Origin: Gloeophyllum trabeum ATCC 11539
Lineage: Eukaryota; Basidiomycota; Agaricomycetes; Gloeophyllales; Gloeophyllaceae
DNA: 64,000 bases
Assembly: GCF_000344685.1 (NCBI RefSeq)
Contig: NW_006920415.1
Coordinates: 1,124,950 to 1,188,949 of the forward strand
Direction of reading: 5' to 3'
This document shows, one piece after another, positions 58,171 to 64,000 of the stretch. The notes beneath the pieces are model-generated. The model was not told the origin of the DNA and searched no databases. It was given only the letters and a program-made list of their open reading frames with translations. The translations under genes were made by a program, and so were the position numbers. Position 1 is the stretch's first letter; every line of letters begins with the position of its first letter.

Positions 58171-59693
58171 ATGGCCCCGCCAGTCATGGCAGATCTCGGG
58201 ACGGTTAGTACAGTTGCTGGAGTGGCCTATCACATTAAGAAGCTCGGTGATGAGGTAGGTATCGCGTCTACCGAGAGTGTGTCCCACCCAGACTGATCCG
58301 AAAGCAGGTCTCAGGTCTCTTCAAGCACTGTGAAAGACTAGGACAAGGGATGGAGGAGCTTCGCAGCCACATCGAAGAACGCATTCGAGACTGTCAGAGA
58401 GCGGACACCGCATCTCCGCGGATATACGAGAGTCTATCAAGCTTGCAGCAGTAGGTTACTAGGCTTGACACACTTGACGTTCTAGGCTAACAGGTTATGT
58501 TAGTCAGATAGACGAGATGCTCTCCCGAAATAAGAAAATAATGAAGAACCGGAGACGTCACCTGCCAAATATGCAGGTCGTCTTGCGACAACAAAGGGAC
58601 GAGCTCTTCGAGAAAATATCGGCGTTGGAAGCAGACTTTAGCAGAGTCTTTAGAAGTTTTGTGGTGGGATATTTCGTTGCCGCCTCTGAGTGGAGGGAAG
58701 CTGAGAGCGTCCCAGGTGGACGAAATAGCCCAGATCGGGATAAGACAGACCCAGCAAGCTCACTCGACCCGTGAGTTGATGGAGAAGATGAACGAAGTAC
58801 TCTTCCACATAAGGAGTGGTATGGGACCGTCGCCTACGGCTGTTGCTCAGGCTGCACCGGACTCACTCGCAGTGGGGAGTCCGCAAGCAGCCACAAATTT
58901 GACTTTCACACGCACGACAGTACGACTGGTTCCATCGGGAGGTCAGATGTCGCTGCAAGATCCACCAGCTCTGAGCTGTACCAGCGCTCCCGCTCGCATC
59001 GACCCCTTACGATTCACCACAGTCCCATTCCAACAGGCCGGCATAGTCCCATATGATCAGCAGAGCGCTTCAGTCCGTCCATCTTCACGGGTAGTCGGTC
59101 CTCAGCACGGAAGTGGTTCACCCGGGACAGTGATTGTACAAGGAGCTACAGCAATCCCAGCGCTAACTTCGGCCCGCGACATAAGGTGCAGCCGCGACGC
59201 CACGAGCAGTGGGTACAGTGCTCCTCCGCCACCTTATACCCCGCAGCCGGTATCACACTCGCAGGCAAGCCACAGTTATGGGCCGATATTAGTGATAGCC
59301 CAAGCGAGCAACTTCCCTACGAATCCCGAAAAGGTGGCAAAGTCTGTGGCCATCTCGTCGGCCAGCAAGGAGGCCGCCAGAGAGTGCTCGAAGAATTCCG
59401 TTGACGGCGGTGAGTCGAAGCAAGCGACAAGGAAATGTGGCGACGAAGCAGCAGACACAAGGGCTGCTCGGCCTCCAGAAATTTTGACGATAGAGCCCGA
59501 CCAACCGCCTTTAAACAAGGATGGAAACAGACGGGATTCGGAGAACTCGATAGCGAGGAAGCCAAATAAGCTGGTTGCAAGACGCAAAATTAACTCTCCA
59601 GGAACAGGCTTTAACGGAGACCAGCCGGGCGTCGCGTCAAATAAGCTGCGAGCGAAAGCGAGGATTATCCCTACAAATTCGGCGTGTCGATAG
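58171..59693 (+). CDS. Unknown protein: N-terminal coiled coil, disordered C-terminal half
   Basis: Not recognised. The ATG at 58171 opens MAPPVMADLGTVSTVAGVAY, spliced to VSGLFKHCERLGQGMEELRS. Heptad-rich sequence follows (IDEMLSRNKKIMKNRRRHLP, LRQQRDELFEKISALEADFS), suggesting a coiled coil. A 55-nt intron (GTGGTGGG...CCCAG, about 58660-58714) joins RVFRSF to VDEIAQIGIRQTQQAHSTRE in frame; without it the frame closes early. The second half is Ser/Pro/Ala-rich and probably disordered, with a basic end (NKLVARRKINSP, NKLRAKARIIP), and stops at 59691-59693. About three introns. No signal peptide or membrane segment. Possibly lineage-restricted. Confidence 0.7.
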
Positions 59694-60224
59694 TCCCGCC
59701 TGCCTTGAACCCGGTCGCGCACTAGCACGCCTGACGCTTCAGGCTTACGAGAGCAAGTAAGAGAGTCCCCGGGACGGGTAGCAAGGTGCTTATAATATAT
59801 ATTGAAGTTCGGCGCTCTTTGTCCCCAGGGATACCGCGTCAGTAAACGTTGCGACTTTGCAGATCGAGAGGTCGAAGATGCCAATGGTCAATACTGAACA
59901 TTGGCCAGTTGCGAGCTCTCATGTCATCCGCTGAAAGATAATCTATCAACTTGCTAAGCAGTTTATGAGTTCACTTCCAGTTTTTCCCTGAAAAGGGGTG
60001 CATGTCACTTGCCTAGCCAGAAAGTGGTTCTGCTCAAAGATGGAGGCGGCAAACTTGAATCCAGGCTGCCACAATCGTGAGAATCGAAGACAAGTTCGAT
60101 TGCGACGCGAGAACCAATTGCATAGCGCCCGCAGTCCTCGCAGTCGCGTCTGTACATGTGGCAAGGCAACTAAAGCACCTCTGCCTTCAGCAAGCAGGTC
60201 CTTATATGGAATAGGGATGCTGAA
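59694..60224. other. Intergenic
   Basis: 3' flank of the unknown gene and promoter of the HMCES gene. No gene seen. Confidence 0.5.
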
Positions 60225-61800
60225 ATGTGTGGACGTTTCGCACTTGCACTTCCCGTGAGATACGAGTTCGTTCGTCATGACTGAGCCTCCTATCATAGCT
60301 AGTTGCCTTTAGCACCATGAGATTCAACAACTACCAGGATACCCGAACGTCCAGGTTGGTGGATGGATCGACCAAGACCAGTTTCATCCGAGATATAACA
60401 TTGCACCTCGTTCTCGCGCTCCTGTGATACGTCGCAACTTTGACGGGCCATTCGAGGAATGTGCTGCGGGCCCGAGATACGTGTTACAGACCATGAAGTG
60501 GGGTTTAGTCCCGCACTGGAGTAAGCACGAAGATAAGACCCTCAGTACCACCAACGCTCGGGCGGAAAATCTTGTGGAAGGTGGTAGTATGTGGGGCCCC
60601 ATTAAGGGGAAGAAGCGCTGTGCTGTCATTTGCCAAGGGTACCTTCCGATACGTTTATGTTGGCCACGAGGATAGGCTAACCTCAATGCATCCAGATACT
60701 ACGAGTGGCTGAAGAAGGGAAAGGATAAACTCCCCCATTTCACCAGGTTTAAAGACGGACGCATCATGCTGCTTGCCGGGCTCTGGGACTGCGCAACTCT
60801 GGAAGGTAGGTAGCGCTGATTATCAACTGGGATTCACGTTGAAGAAACTGCAGGCGAGAAGGAGCCGCTCTACACCTTTACAATCGTGACAACTGATGCT
60901 AACAAGGAGTTCAATTGGCTGCATGACCGGCAGCCCGTCATCCTCTCGTCTCGGGAAGCTCTCGAGACTTGGCTGGATACGTCAGGTCAGACATGGACGC
61001 CTGCGCTCACGAAACTCGTGAAGCCTTTTAGTGATGAGGCGGCACCGTTGGAATGGTAATCGAAGCACCTGTCTACCGCGTGTAGACATCGCTGAGTACG
61101 CAGGCTTCTAGCTATCAGGTCCCCAAAGAGGTCGGAAAGATCGGTACCGAGTCACCCTCTTTCATACAGCCTGTCTCCCAGCGGAAGGACGGGATTGAAT
61201 CCATGTTCGCCAAGCAGAAGGAGTCAGCGAAGAAACGGAAGCGCGGCGCTTCGTCTCTTGCGTCCTTACCATCGTCGAGCCAGTCAATTATGGCAGGTAT
61301 TGGCGCCGAAGTTAAACAGGAATCGGACGTGCCTACGTCTTCAGGCAAGAAGATGAACACCTGGGAGGACGACGAGCTTGAGTATACTGATGAAGCAGAA
61401 ACAAAACCATTCAAACAGGACTCTACTAAGGTATGCAGTTGTATTTTCTTTGGCACTTCAAGATCTTTCATCCAATGAGCTAGGATGAACAGGATGTTAT
61501 ATGCATCGATTCAGACAACGAGGAACTCAAGCCTCAAACTCAGCGTCCCAAGACAGAGGCACAGGTAAGCAGCATTTCCTGACTCTCCATCGGTGCACAC
61601 CCTAACGACTCGATCAAGTCCCCGAAGACGCCATCGAAACGGCCGAAAACACACCAGGTACGTATTCTGGATCCCCGCTACATAGCAATCGTGTCCCGAG
61701 AGATATTCACATTCGTACCCAGACTAAACCGCGAAAGACGCCGGAAGCGAAGAAACCTCAGGGTACGAAGGATATCTCCACCTTCTTCAAAAAAGTATAG
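60225..61800 (+). CDS. HMCES/YedK-type SRAP protein, abasic-site DNA-protein crosslinker
   Basis: Shields abasic sites in single-stranded DNA by forming a thiazolidine link through Cys2 (established for HMCES/YedK). The exon from the ATG at 60225 encodes MCGRFALALP, so Cys2 becomes the N-terminal nucleophile after Met removal. An intron leads to HHEIQQLPGYPN and RYNIAPRSRAPVI. MKWGLVPHWSK and TTNARAENL (conserved Asn) follow, then CAVICQG joined to YYEWLKKGKDKLPH (conserved Glu), LAGLWDCATLEG, FTIVTTDANKEFNWLHDRQP (conserved His) and PVILSSREALETWL. The tail is low-complexity and basic/acidic, with DVICIDSDNEE (SUMO-interaction-like) and a terminal TKDISTFFKK resembling a PCNA-binding PIP box. 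TAG at 61798-61800. All catalytic residues are present. Confidence 0.93.
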
Positions 61801-62154
61801 TTTGACAAGTCTCGCTACGTTTCATGCGTATGTCTTGGGATACTCATGTGCGATTCACGAGTTTGGCTTTTGCGTTCATGAATTCGTTTCTCTTTTGCGA
61901 GCGACGCATTTGCAAGTCTGCAACTACAATATACATATGATCATGAGAGACGGAGATGAGATGTACGTGAGAGACAGATGAAAATATAAGAGACGCAGAG
62001 AGGAGAGGACGAGGACAAGGACAAGGCTGATCTGATGCACGAGGAGATGAAAGGGAACAAGAGAAGCAGATAGGAAAACACTTGACAAAGCACACAAGTC
62101 CTCGAACGCGCTGCCTACTACCGCCTTCCCCATTACTAGATTATTACGTTGCGA
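61801..62154. other. Convergent intergenic region
   Basis: 3' flanks of the HMCES gene and the Q/P-rich gene. It contains a purine-rich stretch of GAGA/AGGA words near 61980-62060. No gene. Confidence 0.5.
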
Positions 62155-64000
62155 TCACTGCCAGTAGGCCTGCTGCTGCCTAGGCTGATATGAGTAGAAG
62201 GGGCTCTCCGAGCCGCCCTGCGGATATCCAAGATGACCCTGAGGGAGCTGGCCCTGAGGCTGATGACCTTGCAGCTGCTGGTTCTGCGGCCCAGCAGCAC
62301 TCGAGCCAAAGCGGGCGCTGCCATAGAAGCCTCCCTGGCTGGGCTGCTGGACACCGCCGCGACCCTGAGGAGCCTGACCAACTCCCTGGCCAACACCCGT
62401 GTCCTTGACTGACGGCGCATACGGCTTGTACGCAGCCTCAGGGGATCCGCCGGTTCTCTGGCCGATCGGCGCGCCGGACGAGGGCGTGTTCTGGCCCAAG
62501 CCCATAAGACCCTGCATCCCCTGGCTGCCGTGCGTTCCGTACAACTGCTTGCCATAGTCGTTCGACGGGAGGCCACCACCGACACTCTGGCCGTGACTAT
62601 GCTGATGCTGGTGTTGCGTGTGGTGCTGGTACCCAACATCCTCATACGCCGATGAAGGGTGCTGCTGCCCGTACAAGCTCTGCCCGTACGACTGCGGCTG
62701 TGCACTCACGGGGGTCTGCTTCGCAGCGGGCGAAGGAGCCGAGCCAGGTCCGGGAGGGCCCGGGGGGAACATCGTGGGGTACTTGACGAACGGCGGGGGC
62801 ACGCCGTATCCGTAGTTATTCGGCGCACCGTAGTATTGGTTTCCGTACGGGTAGTAGTAACCGCCCGCCATCGCCGGGTACCCGCTCTGCTGCTGGGGGT
62901 TGCTGCCACCCGGCGCGGGCTGAGCAGAGGTCTGCGCCGAGGGACCATGTTGCTGGGCAGGTTGGGCGCCGGACTGCGGCAAGCCCGCAGGGGACGGCTG
63001 CTGCGCCGACAGCCCCTTGACATCGTCGTGGCCCAACGCGCTGCGACCCGCAAAGCCAGAGCCCTGGTACGAATCGTAGAAACCCTATACAAACCAATCA
63101 GCTACGATCTCGCTCGCTCGCACACGTTGAACAACACTAACACTCACCCTGGGGCTCTCACCGTACCCAAAGTCCCCTCCTCCAAACCCAGCCAGGTGAC
63201 TCTGGCCGGGATGCTGAATCTGCTGCGCAAGCCCACCGAACCCTCCATACGGGCTGTCTTGCGCGCCCCCCACGGGCGGCGTGGATGCATGGAAGTACGG
63301 CGCCTCGTGCTGGCGGAAGTATGAGGACGAGTGCCCGGACTGGTGCTGCGACGGGTGGTGCGGGGCGGGCGAATGGTGGTTCTGGGCGGGCTCGACGTGC
63401 GTCGGCAGCCCGTGCTGCGAGTACTGGTTGTGCTGAGCCTGGCTCTGAGCTTGACTCTGGCTGGGAGGAAGTTGCTGCTGCTGCTGCTGCTGCTGCTGAT
63501 GCGCCCCGAGACCCTGCGGAGAGATGCCGGTCTGAAGGGGGAACGGCTGGATCGGCGAAGTGGCCGAAAGGGCAGCCTGAGAGGGCTGGGAGGGGATATG
63601 CTGCGGCTGTGAGATCGAACTGGGGATTGCGTGCTGAGGCTGGGATGGCTGAGCTTGCGGCTGTTGTGCCTGCTGGGGGATAGCCTGCTGGAACAGTGCG
63701 GAGGACGAGACAGAGGGTGGCTGGGGCTGGGGCTGAGGCGGTGAAACAGGCGCCGGCGCAGCGTGCGGCTCCTGCGCGGGTGTCTGCGGGGGCTGGGGCG
63801 GATGCGCGGGCTGCGATGGCTGGGCAGGCTGAATAGGCTCTGGCGCGGGTTCGGCCGCTTTCGCAGGGGCGGGCTCGGGCGCCGGCGCCTCGGGGCTGCC
63901 ATCGAAAACACACCATCAGCATTGGCACTCGTGACACAAGTATCACAAACTCACGCGTCGTCGTCGCCGCCCAAGCTGAGGCTCCCGAACTGCATGCCGA
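62155..64000 (-). CDS. Gln/Pro-rich low-complexity protein (5' end outside window)
   Basis: Partial; the upstream exons lie beyond 64000. The visible chain begins MQFGSLSLGGDDDA, then an intron (about 63900-63953). A Pro/Ala/Gln-rich region follows, with a polyglutamine run encoded by a CAG repeat near 63474-63498, then GGFGGLAQQIQHPGQSHLAG. A second intron leads to GFYDSYQGSGFAGRSALGHD, a Gly/Tyr/Gln/Pro-rich prion-like stretch (GGYYYPYGNQYYGAPNNYGY) and the end SYQPRQQQAYWQ, with the stop at 62155-62157. The QFGSLSLG element and Q/G/Y-rich tail recall UBAP2/Lingerer- or Def1-like cytoplasmic RNA/ubiquitin-linked proteins, but no folded domain is visible here, so I leave the function open. 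Confidence 0.7.
63474..63498. repeat. CTG/CAG trinucleotide microsatellite
   Basis: About eight CTG units in a row. On the minus strand they read CAG and encode polyglutamine inside the Q/P-rich protein. Likely length-variable between strains. Confidence 0.8.

Overview
The window is nuclear DNA from a filamentous basidiomycete, probably an Agaricomycete. The genes are compact and split by many 45-70 nt GT..AG introns. F-box-like proteins of the agaricomycete type occur, and housekeeping proteins (PAN3, LSM7, importin beta-1, peroxisomal Lon, HMCES) are clearly fungal. There are no operons, and genes lie on both strands. I saw no previously undescribed biological system. The most informative material is transposon and assembly structure, plus two broken genes.

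Layout. 1-1811: no recognisable gene. 1812-4802 (+): many-exon APC-family permease. 5155-8402: two tandem 668-bp units, each carrying a different MITE and each preserving the other's empty site; a gap with false duplication lies inside. 8403-11823: decayed DNA with a degenerate ~300-bp array. 11824-14074 (-): cytochrome P450. 14075-18718: gene-poor. 18719-19913 (-): short-chain dehydrogenase pseudogene. 20504-22070 (-): F-box-like gene whose 3' end is frameshifted by a 10-bp duplication. 22613-26455 (-): phospholipase D-like protein. 26969-29732 (-): PAN3. 29980-32129 (-): 14-TM MFS transporter. 32720-34414 (+): F-box-like protein. 34651-34739 (+): intron-containing tRNA-Ser(UGA). 35239-36483 (+): SDR oxidoreductase. 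37014-38444 (-): wax-synthase/MBOAT-like acyltransferase. 38445-42196: a TA-flanked MITE and a duplicated gap. 42197-45559 (+): Cid1-type nucleotidyltransferase. 45913-46437 (-): LSM7. 46810-50190 (+): importin beta-1. 50191-54276: a duplicated gap and a 562-bp fold-back palindrome with tRNA-like arms. 54277-57536 (+): Lon with a C-terminal SRL. 58171-59693 (+): unknown coiled-coil/disordered protein. 60225-61800 (+): HMCES/SRAP protein. 62155-64000 (-): Q/P-rich protein, cut by the window edge.

Functions cluster only loosely. Several genes act in RNA turnover and processing (PAN3, Cid1-like enzyme, LSM7). Transporter, SDR and acyltransferase genes lie within 9 kb, which is weak evidence for a metabolic neighbourhood. 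All three N-gaps are bracketed by near-perfect direct repeats that abut the Ns. At the first gap, simple length arithmetic shows the repeat is an assembly duplication.
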